Of a DNA stretch of 18,200 nt, positions 1 to 7,280 are shown one piece after another. Origin of the DNA: an uncultured Prevotella sp. (GTDB lineage: Bacteria > Bacteroidota > Bacteroidia > Bacteroidales > Bacteroidaceae); NCBI GenBank assembly GCA_905211345.1, contig CAJMAO010000025.1, forward strand, positions 1 through 18,200. The letters run 5' to 3'. A model generated the notes under the pieces. It had not been told where the DNA came from. It did not search any database and saw only the letters and a program-made list of their open reading frames with translations. Both the position numbers and the translations under genes were made by a program. Every line of letters starts with the position of its first letter. The stretch's first letter is position 1.

Positions 1-2
1 GG

Positions 3-530
3 CGGCACAACGGCGGACGCAGCTGGTACAAAGGGCGCACGTTCCACCACGGTTCAGGCGTAAGAGGACACGGACTGCGAGACCGGTTCGACCGTGGCGA
101 CTTCCACCACAAAGGCAACGGAGGCGGCAGACATTTTAAAGGCAACCACGGAAACAGGCCGAATACCGGTGTAGGAAACAAGCCGCAAGGCCACCGTTAC
201 GACAAGAACAGGCCGCAATCCAACTTCAGAGGCAACCGCGGCAATTTACGCAAGCACCGTGAAAGCAGCACGCGAGCCACGGTCCGCACTAAGAACAACT
301 CTCTGAAAAGCGCCAACTCCAACGTCAGCCGGCGCTCGATTGGCGGCAGCGTACAGCGCAAGCCAAGCAACACGTTCACACCCAAACGCAGCACCCAGCG
401 AACCGCCATTAACAGGAACAACACCGTTAAACGGTCAGTAGGCAGCGCAAGCCGCGGCAGAAGCAGCCGCAGCACACCGGCAAGAGGCGGAGGCGGAAAC
501 CACAGAGGCGGAAACGCAAGGCAGAGGTAA
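3..530 (+). CDS. C-terminal part of a basic, Gly/Arg/Asn/His-rich protein (5' end outside window)
   Basis: The frame starting at base 3 is open for 175 codons to the TAA at 528-530, with no start codon needed because the gene begins before the window. The product is extremely basic and low in complexity: the first half is rich in Gly, His, Asn and Arg (HNGGRSWYKGRTFHHG early on), the second half rich in Ser, Arg, Thr and Asn, ending in a Gly/Arg run (RGGGGNHRGGNARQR). No hydrophobic segment or enzyme motif is visible, so this looks like a disordered tail. Similar tails follow a folded domain in various bacterial envelope proteins, but I do not recognise the family and the N-terminal domain is missing. 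The gene is convergent with the histidine phosphatase, with a hairpin between them. That it is coding at all rests on the long open frame and repeated motifs. Confidence 0.7.
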   Translation, partial: RHNGGRSWYKGRTFHHGSGVRGHGLRDRFDRGDFHHKGNGGGRHFKGNHGNRPNTGVGNKPQGHRYDKNRPQSNFRGNRGNLRKHRESSTRATVRTKNNSLKSANSNVSRRSIGGSVQRKPSNTFTPKRSTQRTAINRNNTVKRSVGSASRGRSSRSTPARGGGGNHRGGNARQR

Positions 531-574
531 GCCCATAATGAGCCATAATACCATATATATTGATTGTCTATGAA

Positions 575-612
575 AAGAAGCGGGCGCATCCACCGAGGTG
601 CGTCCGCTTCTT
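575..612. terminator. Hairpin between convergent genes, probable bidirectional terminator
   Basis: Arms AAGAAGCGGGCGCATC (575-590) and GGTGCGTCCGCTTCTT (597-612) pair along 16 positions with two G-T type mismatches, and the loop is six bases. Read on the minus strand the stem is followed by TTTTCAT, a short U-run, so it best serves the histidine phosphatase gene. On the plus strand it lies 45 bases after the stop of the basic protein and lacks a clear U-run. Confidence 0.65.
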
Positions 613-649
613 GATTCAAAACAACATATACATTAAAAACATGCTTCCG

Positions 650-1156
650 TCAAAGCTCCAGCACGCGCACCTCGGCGTTGCGCATAGGCGGTATGTCTTT
701 CATCTCCTTGCCGTAATAAACCGACTGCACAGCCTTGTTGATGATGCCGTGCCCCACGGCAAGCACTACTTGCGACGGATAACGACTGCGTATATAATCA
801 ATAAACATTGCGGCGCGCTCCTTCATGGCCGCAACAGTCTCAATGTCGTCAGGCCACGGCTCGTCTTTCAAGTCGGGAATATACCTGCCCGTGAAGCCGC
901 CCCAGTCCCTTTCACGCAGCAAGGGTGTCGTTACCACCTCGCCGCCGTGGGGTTTCGCTATTATCCTACATGTGTCAACGGCGCGCCGCAGGTCGCTCGA
1001 CACGAAGGCGTCGATATGCTCGCCTGCCATTTTCAGGGCCAGTTCATGCGCCTGCCCACACCCCGCGTCGTTAAGCTCGCCCTGCGTCTGTCCCTGCATT
1101 ATCCGGTTGGCGTTATCCACTGTCTCGCCGTGCCTTACAAGATAAAGTGTGGTCAT
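650..1156 (-). CDS. Histidine phosphatase family protein (phosphoglycerate mutase-like)
   Basis: A 168-residue cytosolic protein of the histidine phosphatase superfamily. The phosphohistidine motif RHGE is at residues 8-11 (R8, catalytic H9), followed by the usual T and N of RHGETxxN. LRERDWGGFTG at 80-90 corresponds to the Glu-containing motif (E82 the likely proton donor), and GHG at 135-137 supplies the second active-site His (H136). Length is typical of small alpha-ribazole-phosphatase or GpmB-like members, shorter than true dPGM. The substrate cannot be read from sequence; a cobalamin-related or broad phosphomonoesterase role is possible, but no cobalamin genes are nearby. The ATG at 1156 places RHG at the standard distance from the N-terminus. 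The gene stands alone, divergent from the DUF308 gene. Confidence 0.9.
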   Translation of the reverse strand: MTTLYLVRHGETVDNANRIMQGQTQGELNDAGCGQAHELALKMAGEHIDAFVSSDLRRAVDTCRIIAKPHGGEVVTTPLLRERDWGGFTGRYIPDLKDEPWPDDIETVAAMKERAAMFIDYIRSRYPSQVVLAVGHGIINKAVQSVYYGKEMKDIPPMRNAEVRVLEL

Positions 1157-1218
1157 ATATTCAGTAGTTGATGTAACAAAAGAAGTTAAAGGATTTAAAG
1201 TATCACCTACAACCGCTG

Positions 1219-1226
1219 CAAAAGTA
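1219..1226 (-). promoter_or_regulatory. Candidate -7 box for the histidine phosphatase gene
   Basis: On the minus strand the sequence reads TACTTTTG, matching the Bacteroidetes -7 consensus TAnnTTTG, about 65 bases upstream of the start codon. I see no good TTTG at the expected distance upstream, so this is a partial promoter match. Confidence 0.45.
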
Positions 1227-1234
1227 GCAAAAAA

Positions 1235-1266
1235 CTTGCTTTATGATTATATTTTTCTTACTTTTG
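1235..1266 (+). promoter_or_regulatory. Promoter of the DUF308 gene
   Basis: CTTG at 1235-1238 is a near match to the -33 box TTTG. After a 20-base spacer comes TACTTTTG at 1259-1266, a match to TAnnTTTG. Transcription would begin near 1273, leaving a leader of about 20 bases before the ATG at 1295. Confidence 0.6.
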
Positions 1267-1294
1267 TTAAGTCAAATCAATTATTCTACACGAC

Positions 1295-1879
1295 ATGAAG
1301 ATACTCAGAAGCTCCGTTTTCCGTGCCGTATGCGCAATCATCACAGGCATATTGCTAATCAACAACCCCGACGCTACAGTGAAATGGATTACCATAGCCA
1401 TTGGAGTAATGTTTCTCTTGTCTGGCGTAATATCGTGCGCTACATACCTTAACATGAGGCGCAACGCCGCAGGCGCCGAGGTTTACGACGCCCAAGGACG
1501 GCTTATAGCTTCCGCGCGGCCACCGTTCCCGATAGTGGGAATAGGCAGCATACTTTTAGGACTGATACTTGCAGTCATGCCGGGAGCGTTCGTCACATCG
1601 CTGATGTACGTCCTCGGAGCGCTTATCATACTCGGAGCCGTCAACCAGTTCATGGCCTTAATCGGGGCAAGGCGGATGTTCCACGTTCCCGTATGGTTCT
1701 GGATTTGCCCGTCGGTGATACTGATTGTCGGCTTGTTCGTATTGATAAAACCAATGGAAACAGCCGCCCTGCCCCTCCTTATAATAGGCTGGTGCCTGCT
1801 GTTTTACGGCGTGACAGAGTGTATTAACGCGGTAAAGATATACAAGGAAACCAAGAATGAGTTAAGAATTAAAAGTTAA
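1295..1879 (+). CDS. DUF308 / HdeD-family six-helix membrane protein
   Basis: A 194-residue inner-membrane protein. Six hydrophobic segments are visible at about residues 8-24, 31-52, 78-98, 102-124, 132-151 and 156-178, in three helix pairs each joined by a short polar or Pro/Asn turn (NNPDA, MPG, KPME). This three-fold repeat with conserved Asn/Met-Pro turns is characteristic of the DUF308 family that includes HdeD, linked to acid resistance in E. coli. A soluble loop at 53-77 (AEVYDAQGRLIASARPP) separates the first and second pairs. The exact role in Bacteroidetes is unknown. The last residues (NELRIKS) and stop codon lie inside the left arm of a long palindrome, so the repeat has supplied the C-terminus. 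Confidence 0.8.
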   Translation: MKILRSSVFRAVCAIITGILLINNPDATVKWITIAIGVMFLLSGVISCATYLNMRRNAAGAEVYDAQGRLIASARPPFPIVGIGSILLGLILAVMPGAFVTSLMYVLGALIILGAVNQFMALIGARRMFHVPVWFWICPSVILIVGLFVLIKPMETAALPLLIIGWCLLFYGVTECINAVKIYKETKNELRIKS

Positions 1880-1953
1880 GAATTAAGAAAATATGCTTTG
1901 GCGCTCATCAACAATGGTATTTTTCTTAATTCTTAACTTTTAATTCTTAATTC
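1859..1953. repeat. Long A/T-rich palindrome between convergent genes, overlapping the DUF308 stop codon
   Basis: Left arm (1859-1893) and right arm (about 1918-1953) are inverted copies of a unit built from repeated GTTAAGAATT and AATTAAAAG blocks, matching over about 35 positions with one substitution and one single-base indel. The loop is about 25 bases. It begins inside the DUF308 coding region and ends 9 bases from the uridine kinase stop codon. Position between two converging transcripts suggests it ends or protects both mRNAs. Similar TTAAGAATT palindromes are widespread between Bacteroidales genes. Confidence 0.75.
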
Positions 1954-1961
1954 AATTCGTT

Positions 1962-2570
1962 TTACTTTACGATGCTCTCAATGTATTTGCAGAGTATGCC
2001 GATGCCCGTGCGGTTCTCGCCTCCCTGTGGAATTATGAGGTCGGCATACTTTTTCGTAGGCTCGATAAACTGTTCGTGCATCGGCTTGAGCACCTTAAGA
2101 TAGCGGTCGATGACCATGTCCACCGTCCTGCCCCGCTCCAACACGTCACGCTGGATGTTGCGTATCAGACGCTCGTCAGAGTCTGTATCGACAAAAATCT
2201 TCAGGTCCATCATGTCGCGCAGCTTCTTGTTCAAGAGAGTCATTATACCTTCGATAATGATTACCGGGCGAGGTTCTATGTGCAGGGTCTCCTTAAGTCG
2301 GTTGCAAAGCAGGTATGAATACGTTGGCTGTTCCACGGCCTTGCCGTTGCGAAGGTCGGACACTTGCTTTATAAGAAGTTTCCAATCGAATGCGTCTGGA
2401 TGGTCGAAGTTGATGGCGTGGCGCTCCTCTTCGGTCATGCTTGACGTGTCGTTATAATATGAGTCTTGCGGCACCACCACGACATGATGCGGCGGCAGCG
2501 CCTCGGCTATTTTCCTTACGACGGTGGTTTTGCCAGAACCCGTACCGCCGGCTATTCCTATTATCGTCAT
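1962..2570 (-). CDS. udk: Uridine kinase
   Basis: Phosphorylates uridine and cytidine to UMP and CMP using ATP or GTP in pyrimidine salvage, in the cytosol. The 202-residue length fits the family. The Walker A loop GGTGSGKTT is at residues 8-16. QDSYY at 35-39 holds the acidic residue that activates the nucleoside hydroxyl, NFDHPDAFD at 54-62 is the conserved nucleoside-binding loop, and EGIM near residue 108 is the usual strand motif. Third gene of a minus-strand operon; its ATG lies two bases after the stop of the DNA glycosylase gene, so translation is probably coupled. Its company with a secreted phosphoesterase suggests salvage of released nucleosides, which is inference. Confidence 0.93.
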   Translation of the reverse strand: MTIIGIAGGTGSGKTTVVRKIAEALPPHHVVVVPQDSYYNDTSSMTEEERHAINFDHPDAFDWKLLIKQVSDLRNGKAVEQPTYSYLLCNRLKETLHIEPRPVIIIEGIMTLLNKKLRDMMDLKIFVDTDSDERLIRNIQRDVLERGRTVDMVIDRYLKVLKPMHEQFIEPTKKYADLIIPQGGENRTGIGILCKYIESIVK

Positions 2571-2572
2571 AT

Positions 2573-3157
2573 TTACAGGTTTTTCAGTCCTTCATCGATA
2601 AACATTTTTCCATAGTATTCGGCCTTACGCTCCACTTTCATGGGATACGCCCGCGAGCTGCTCGGCATACGGTAAAGTCTCATTTCGCGGCCGTCAAGCG
2701 TGAACTCCGCACTCTGCCCTACTTTCGGAGGCTTTATTCCGTAGTGCGACGTAAATACGTCGGTGGCCTTCTGCCCCGTGGTCACTACGGCACGACACTG
2801 CGGAATGCTGCGCAACAAAGCGTCAAGATCGGTCTCGGTCACTATCTCTAAGTCTTTGTCTGATGCCGTATTCTTGGTTCTGCGTACCTCGCAGGCCGTG
2901 TCATACAAAGCGATTCCCTTCTCTGTAAGAAATCTCTCTATATCGCCCCGGCGAAAACTAGCGGCCCCGGTATCGACGAAATGCAACTTGTCACCGAAAA
3001 ATACGATGCCGAAAATGCGCCACATGTCATTGATGAAATTAGGATAAAAGAAGTCCATGCACCAACGGCGGCGAGCCGGAGGGAAACTGCCCAGCATCAG
3101 CAAGCGCGCCCCTTCGGGAAGGAAGGGGCGCAGCGGATGTTGCTCTATGCCGTTCAT
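2573..3157 (-). CDS. Uracil-DNA glycosylase superfamily protein
   Basis: A 194-residue protein of the UDG superfamily, closest in layout to Mug/TDG-like and hypoxanthine-type DNA glycosylases rather than classical Ung. The first motif is LMLGSFPP at residues 20-27, in the position of GxNPG/GSFPG. FFYPNFINDMWRIFG at 36-50 resembles the conserved Asn/Trp helix region. The C-terminal MPSSSRAYP is the second motif, corresponding to HPSxR, with Ser in place of His. Substrate (uracil, deoxyinosine or mismatched thymine) cannot be told from these motifs. Its start overlaps the stop of the upstream phosphoesterase gene as ATGA (3154-3157), a clear sign of a translationally coupled operon. Confidence 0.82.
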   Translation of the reverse strand: MNGIEQHPLRPFLPEGARLLMLGSFPPARRRWCMDFFYPNFINDMWRIFGIVFFGDKLHFVDTGAASFRRGDIERFLTEKGIALYDTACEVRRTKNTASDKDLEIVTETDLDALLRSIPQCRAVVTTGQKATDVFTSHYGIKPPKVGQSAEFTLDGREMRLYRMPSSSRAYPMKVERKAEYYGKMFIDEGLKNL

Positions 3158-4203
3158 TTCTGTTCCTTCACAAGATAGATTACCACCGGCAAGTGGTCGC
3201 TGTATCCGTCAAGCCATATTCCGCTTGAGTGGGTTCGCTTCGGAGTACCCTTGTAACGACCCTCGTTGTTCATAAGATATTCACGGCGGAATATCTGGTT
3301 TTTCCAGTATTTAAGTGTCGAGAAATCTTTCCTGCCGTCGGCGTTCACCATGTTGGGCGTCAATATTATTTGGTCAAAAAGATTCCACGAGCCGTTATAT
3401 GACAGGGTGCCAGTGCCTTGCTTCACGAGCAGGTTATACCACGGATTGTACATCTTGCCTGCCTTCACGTCCTTGACATTGCCCTCCGCGCCCAGCACGT
3501 CTTTTACACTCTTGTTCGTCGGGTCGTCGTTAAGGTCGCCCATCACCATCACTTTAGTTGCAGGGTTGGCGTTGAGAATAGAGTCCTTGATAGCTTTCAC
3601 CTGCGCGGCGGCATGCTCGCGGTAAGGCGAACCGGCAAAGCGGCTCGGCCAGTGGCACACGATTACCGTGACAGGCTCGCCCGCCAACTCGCCGCTGACA
3701 GTGAGGAAGCCGCGCGTCTTATAGTCAGGCTTCATTGAAGCGGCAGGCACGTAAGGCAACAGCTTGCTGTCCTTGACCGTAAACAGCGACGGATTGTAAA
3801 GCATGGCACAGTCGATGCCGCGGGCGTCTATGCCCTCGATGTGTACATATTTATATCCACGCGCACGCAACGGCTCTTGCGCCGTAAGGTCGTCGAGCAC
3901 CTTGGCGTTCTCCACCTCAGACACTCCTATCACCGCACAGCCCACTCCGGGCAACACGTCGGTGCCCATGTCGGCAAGTGCGCGCGCCATGTTGCGCAGC
4001 TTATGCGAGTATTTCAGCCCGTTCCAACGGTAAGAACCGTTAGGCAGGAACTCGCTGTCGTTTTTGCCTGCGTCATGGCAAGTGTCAAACAAGTTTTCCT
4101 GATTATAAAAGCCTACGGCGTAAACAGAATACTTTTTTTGCGCCCCGGCGCCTACTGTCACGAGTAAAAGCGACAGAATGAAAAACAAAGACAGTTTCTT
4201 CAT
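3154..4203 (-). CDS. Secreted endonuclease/exonuclease/phosphatase family protein
   Basis: A 349-residue metal-dependent phosphoesterase of the EEP (DNase I-like) superfamily. It has a signal peptide (MKK, hydrophobic stretch to about residue 18, cleavage near GAGA/QKK) and no lipobox, so it is probably periplasmic or released. Active-site motifs appear in family order: NQENLFD (34-40), SEVEN with metal-binding E96, RGID (128-131), HWPSR with catalytic H184, GDLNDDP with D223 and N225, and SDH with D336-H337. The substrate could be nucleic acid, a nucleotide or another phosphodiester. The ATG at 4203 was chosen because the signal peptide starts there and a strong promoter overlaps the upstream in-frame ATG at 4236; the ATG at 4212 remains possible. 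First gene of an operon with the glycosylase and udk, divergent from the TonB receptor cluster. Confidence 0.88.
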   Translation of the reverse strand: MKKLSLFFILSLLLVTVGAGAQKKYSVYAVGFYNQENLFDTCHDAGKNDSEFLPNGSYRWNGLKYSHKLRNMARALADMGTDVLPGVGCAVIGVSEVENAKVLDDLTAQEPLRARGYKYVHIEGIDARGIDCAMLYNPSLFTVKDSKLLPYVPAASMKPDYKTRGFLTVSGELAGEPVTVIVCHWPSRFAGSPYREHAAAQVKAIKDSILNANPATKVMVMGDLNDDPTNKSVKDVLGAEGNVKDVKAGKMYNPWYNLLVKQGTGTLSYNGSWNLFDQIILTPNMVNADGRKDFSTLKYWKNQIFRREYLMNNEGRYKGTPKRTHSSGIWLDGYSDHLPVVIYLVKEQK

Positions 4204-4222
4204 GATAATCATATTTTGACGG

Positions 4223-4253
4223 CAAAGATAGTGCAAATCGAGTGAAACGCAAA
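4223..4253 (-). promoter_or_regulatory. Promoter of the EEP-glycosylase-udk operon
   Basis: On the minus strand, TTTG (4253-4250), a 19-base spacer, then TATCTTTG (4230-4223) match the TTTG / TAnnTTTG promoter exactly. The start site would be near 4216, giving a leader of only about a dozen bases before the MKK start at 4203. This decides against the upstream ATG at 4236. Confidence 0.78.
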
Positions 4254-4344
4254 AGAAAACGAATGAAATGAGTTTTTAATTTTCGTTTCCGTGAAGCCTG
4301 TCATGCATTGACTTACGTCCGCACGTTTTCCAATACATGGCAAA

Positions 4345-4425
4345 CGGCGTTGCAAAAGGCCACCTTTTACCGTCCGAAAGGCCGTCTTTTACACGCTAAA
4401 ACACGGCCTTTTGTAAAGGCACACG
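4345..4425. repeat. AAAGGCC-type interspersed repeat cluster (copy A)
   Basis: Contains AAAAGGCCACCTTTT (4354-4368), AAAGGCCGTCTTTTA (4377-4391) and ACGGCCTTTTGT (4403-4414), which pair with each other in several ways, then GATTATCAACCAGTTGC further on. The same words, including CTGATTATCA and GTTGCAAAAGGCC, recur at 9810-9900 in the opposite orientation. Unlike the other copies it lies between divergent genes, so it cannot be a simple terminator here. Confidence 0.7.
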
Positions 4426-4641
4426 CAACATCCTGATTATCAACCAGTTGCAAAAGCCATAAAAAGAACCGCCGACATGGCTCTTCACCATGGCCTGAAC
4501 CGACTGTCTGCACGGTCAAAAAACACTCGTTCACACCGGCCTTAACAACCATAACGGCAATCCGTGAAACGGCGCAAAAGCTCACGATGTTACGCCAACG
4601 TTAAAAAACGGACGACACGCAACATAAATTTCAACTTTCAT

Positions 4642-4672
4642 TTTGAAGTTATTTCTTTTTATTTTAACTTTG
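4642..4672 (+). promoter_or_regulatory. Promoter of the TonB receptor cluster
   Basis: TTTG (4642-4645), a 19-base spacer, then TAACTTTG (4665-4672) match the Bacteroidetes consensus exactly. Start of transcription would be near 4679, about 20 bases before the ATG at 4701. The flanking words ATTTTGAAGTTA and TTAACTTTGCA are also found, at the same spacing, in the bL31 promoter. Confidence 0.8.
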
Positions 4673-4700
4673 CAACGAGTATTAACAAAACACATTATTT

Positions 4701-7268
4701 ATGCAGAACAAGCTGAAAATCGCAGTGATAGCCTTATGCTACGCGCCTTTGGCGTTCGCCCAAAGCGACTCCATAGGGCTGAAGGGTGCCGCCATGAGCG
4801 AGACGGCATTCACATTCACGGAGGCTCAGTTAGGAGAAGACGACGACATGTCATCCAACGTGTCGATAATCAACTCCAACTCGAACATCTACGCAAGTGA
4901 GGTGGGATACCTCTTTTCGCCGATGCGCTTCCGTTACCGTGCATTCGACCAACGTTACAACGACATCTACATCAACGGCACTCCGATATACGACATGGAG
5001 TCGGGGCAGTTCCGTTACTCGTGGGTTGGCGGCCTCAACCAGCAGACTCGCAACATGGAGTCGGCCCTGCCCTTCGAGAGCAACAACTTCTCCGTGTCGG
5101 CCATGGGCGGTTCCAACAACTACAACTTCCGCCCGGCGGCCATGCCCTCAGGCCACAGGATAACACTGAGCGGCGCAAACCGCAGCTACATGTTGCGCGG
5201 CATGTACACTTTCAATACCGGCCTTAGCGACAAGGGATGGGCCTTCTCGGGCAACGTCACATACCGCTGGGCCAACGAGGGATACGTAGAGGGGACTTTC
5301 TACAACTCTCTTTCATACTTCCTCGGCATACAGAAAGTGTTCGGCGACGGCGCACACTCGCTTTCGCTCGTAACATGGGGCAACCCAACCGAGCGCGCCT
5401 CGCAAGGCGCCGGCACCGACGAGATGTACTGGATGGCCAACGACCGCTATTACAACCCTTACTGGGGATACCAGAACGGCAAGAAACGCAACTCGCGCAT
5501 AGTGCACGACTTCTCGCCGACAGCCCTCCTTACATGGGACTGGAACATAGACGACAACACCAAACTTACCACTTCGCTCATGGGTAAGTACACGATGTAC
5601 GAGAGCACGAAGCTCAACTACAACAACTCCGACAACCCCCACCCCAACTATTGGAAGAACATGCCTAGCAGCTTCTACGACGTATGGGGCGACAACCCCA
5701 GCTACCGCACGGCCGCCGCTCTTGAAGACTGGCACCGCGCATACAACTACTGGAGCGGAGCAAAAGCCAACCGCCAGATAAACTGGGACCGCCTGTACTA
5801 CTCTAACCAAAAGGTTTCCGAACAAGGACAGGACGCTATGTACTACATTCAGGCAAAGCACAACGATGCCCTGACGCTGACCCTCGCCTCCACGCTAAAC
5901 AAGCAACTGGGCAAGGACAAGCAGTGGAACCTTGGAATCGTGGCCGCCACCAACAAGGGCATGCACTACCAAACGATGGAAGACCTGCTCGGAGCCACCA
6001 CCTATCATAATATAAACACATACGCGCTGGGCACGTATGACCGCAATTCAGACGAAATACAGTACGACCTTAACAACCGCAACGGCATTGTACGCGAGGG
6101 CGACAAGTTCGGCTACGACTACAACCTGCTCGTAAACAACGCCCGCCTGTGGTCAAGCTACAGCGAGAACTTCGGCGTTGTGCACTACACAATAGCCGCG
6201 AAACTTGGCTACACCTCGATGCAACGCGACGGAAAGATGCGCAACGGACTTGCCGCCAACAATTCTTACGGCAAGAGCAGGACGGCCGAATTCATTGACG
6301 GCGGTGTCAAGTTCGGCTCCAATTTCAACCTCGGACGCGGCAACACGCTCACCTTCGGCATGGGCTACGAGCACCGCGCGCCGCAGGCTCGCACGGCATT
6401 CGCCTCGCCTGAGATAAACAACGACTTCGTGACCAACCTCAAGAACGAGCACGTATTCAGCGCGGAGCTTGGCTATCAGTTGCAGACATCATGGCTGCAC
6501 GCCAACATCAACGCCTACTACAGCTACCTGACCAACGTGACCGACTGGCAGAACTACTACTTCGACGACATCAACTCGTTCTCATACGTTTCGCTCACGG
6601 GCATAAAGAAAGAGTATTACGGCTTGGAGGCAGGCCTCCGCTTCAAGGTAACGAGCGCGTTGGACATCAACCTTATCGGCCAGATAAGCGACGCGAAGAT
6701 AATCAACAACTCCAACGTGCGCTACATGAACTCTACCAGCGCCGAATACATCGACGACATCGTGTACAACAAAGGTATGCGCGACTCCGGTACGCCGCTT
6801 ACCGCAGCCAGCCTCGGCGTAAGCTACCACAGCGGCGGTTGGTACATTGACCTTAGCTGTAACTACTACGACCGCATCTACCTGTCTTACTCGCCGAGCT
6901 ACCGCTACGGCGCAACGCTTGACGCAAGGGACGCCGTGTATAGGGAAAACACCGCCAGCGCAGAACCTGTTTACGACAACGACGGCAACGTGTTGCCCTC
7001 GGCCATCGAGCAGGCAAAGGGCCACGGAGGCTTCATGCTCGACGGATCAATCGGCCGCAGCATATACTTGAAGCGCGGTATGCTCTCAATCAACCTCATG
7101 GTTACAAACATACTGAACAACCAAAACCTGTGCACCGGCGGATACGAGCAGAGCCGAAGCGACTACACCAGCAGCGGCAACCCGCGCGCTTACAGGTTCT
7201 CGAAGAACCCGATGAAGTTCTACGCCTACGGCACCAACGGTATGCTGAACATCACTTACAGATTCTAA
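4701..7268 (+). CDS. TonB-dependent receptor, short form without an N-terminal carboxypeptidase-like domain
   Basis: An 855-residue outer-membrane beta-barrel protein. A signal peptide runs to about residue 20 (LAFA/QSDS). A short plug-like part follows (roughly 40-130), with a DIYINGTPIYDMESGQ segment typical of SusC-like plugs. The rest alternates polar and aromatic residues as barrel strands, with Tyr/Asn-rich loops, and ends in TYRF, the C-terminal aromatic signature recognised by the barrel-assembly machinery. Unlike most Bacteroidetes TonB receptors it has no CarboxypepD_reg-like domain and no recognisable TonB box between signal peptide and plug. First gene of a cluster with the DUF5689 lipoprotein, whose start lies 12 bases downstream. 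It probably takes up a substrate bound by the following lipoproteins. Substrate unknown; a nucleic-acid product is suggested only by context. Confidence 0.85.
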   Translation: MQNKLKIAVIALCYAPLAFAQSDSIGLKGAAMSETAFTFTEAQLGEDDDMSSNVSIINSNSNIYASEVGYLFSPMRFRYRAFDQRYNDIYINGTPIYDMESGQFRYSWVGGLNQQTRNMESALPFESNNFSVSAMGGSNNYNFRPAAMPSGHRITLSGANRSYMLRGMYTFNTGLSDKGWAFSGNVTYRWANEGYVEGTFYNSLSYFLGIQKVFGDGAHSLSLVTWGNPTERASQGAGTDEMYWMANDRYYNPYWGYQNGKKRNSRIVHDFSPTALLTWDWNIDDNTKLTTSLMGKYTMYESTKLNYNNSDNPHPNYWKNMPSSFYDVWGDNPSYRTAAALEDWHRAYNYWSGAKANRQINWDRLYYSNQKVSEQGQDAMYYIQAKHNDALTLTLASTLNKQLGKDKQWNLGIVAATNKGMHYQTMEDLLGATTYHNINTYALGTYDRNSDEIQYDLNNRNGIVREGDKFGYDYNLLVNNARLWSSYSENFGVVHYTIAAKLGYTSMQRDGKMRNGLAANNSYGKSRTAEFIDGGVKFGSNFNLGRGNTLTFGMGYEHRAPQARTAFASPEINNDFVTNLKNEHVFSAELGYQLQTSWLHANINAYYSYLTNVTDWQNYYFDDINSFSYVSLTGIKKEYYGLEAGLRFKVTSALDINLIGQISDAKIINNSNVRYMNSTSAEYIDDIVYNKGMRDSGTPLTAASLGVSYHSGGWYIDLSCNYYDRIYLSYSPSYRYGATLDARDAVYRENTASAEPVYDNDGNVLPSAIEQAKGHGGFMLDGSIGRSIYLKRGMLSINLMVTNILNNQNLCTGGYEQSRSDYTSSGNPRAYRFSKNPMKFYAYGTNGMLNITYRF

Positions 7269-7280
7269 ACACGAAAGAAG

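Larger units (their letters stand above)
4204..4700. other. Divergent intergenic region (497 bases)
   Basis: This gap between the EEP operon and the TonB receptor cluster holds the two promoters listed separately and an AAAGGCC-type hairpin repeat cluster near its middle. The remaining sequence has no open frame with protein-like composition and no tRNA-like fold that I can see. Confidence 0.6.

Noticed and set aside
4204..4236. Longer EEP protein starting at the ATG at 4236
   Set aside because: An exact TTTG-19-TAnnTTTG promoter overlaps this stretch, and the signal peptide starts at the MKK at 4203.
4367..4585. 72-codon minus-strand open frame
   Set aside because: Its end is encoded by the AAAGGCC repeat (KRRPFGR) and the rest has no protein-like pattern. 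Similar repeat-derived frames occur at 9744-9959 and 13183-13398.
5313..5861. 182-codon minus-strand open frame inside the TonB receptor gene
   Set aside because: It is antisense to a clearly coding region; Val/Ala/Arg-rich composition is typical of the complement of GC-rich codons.
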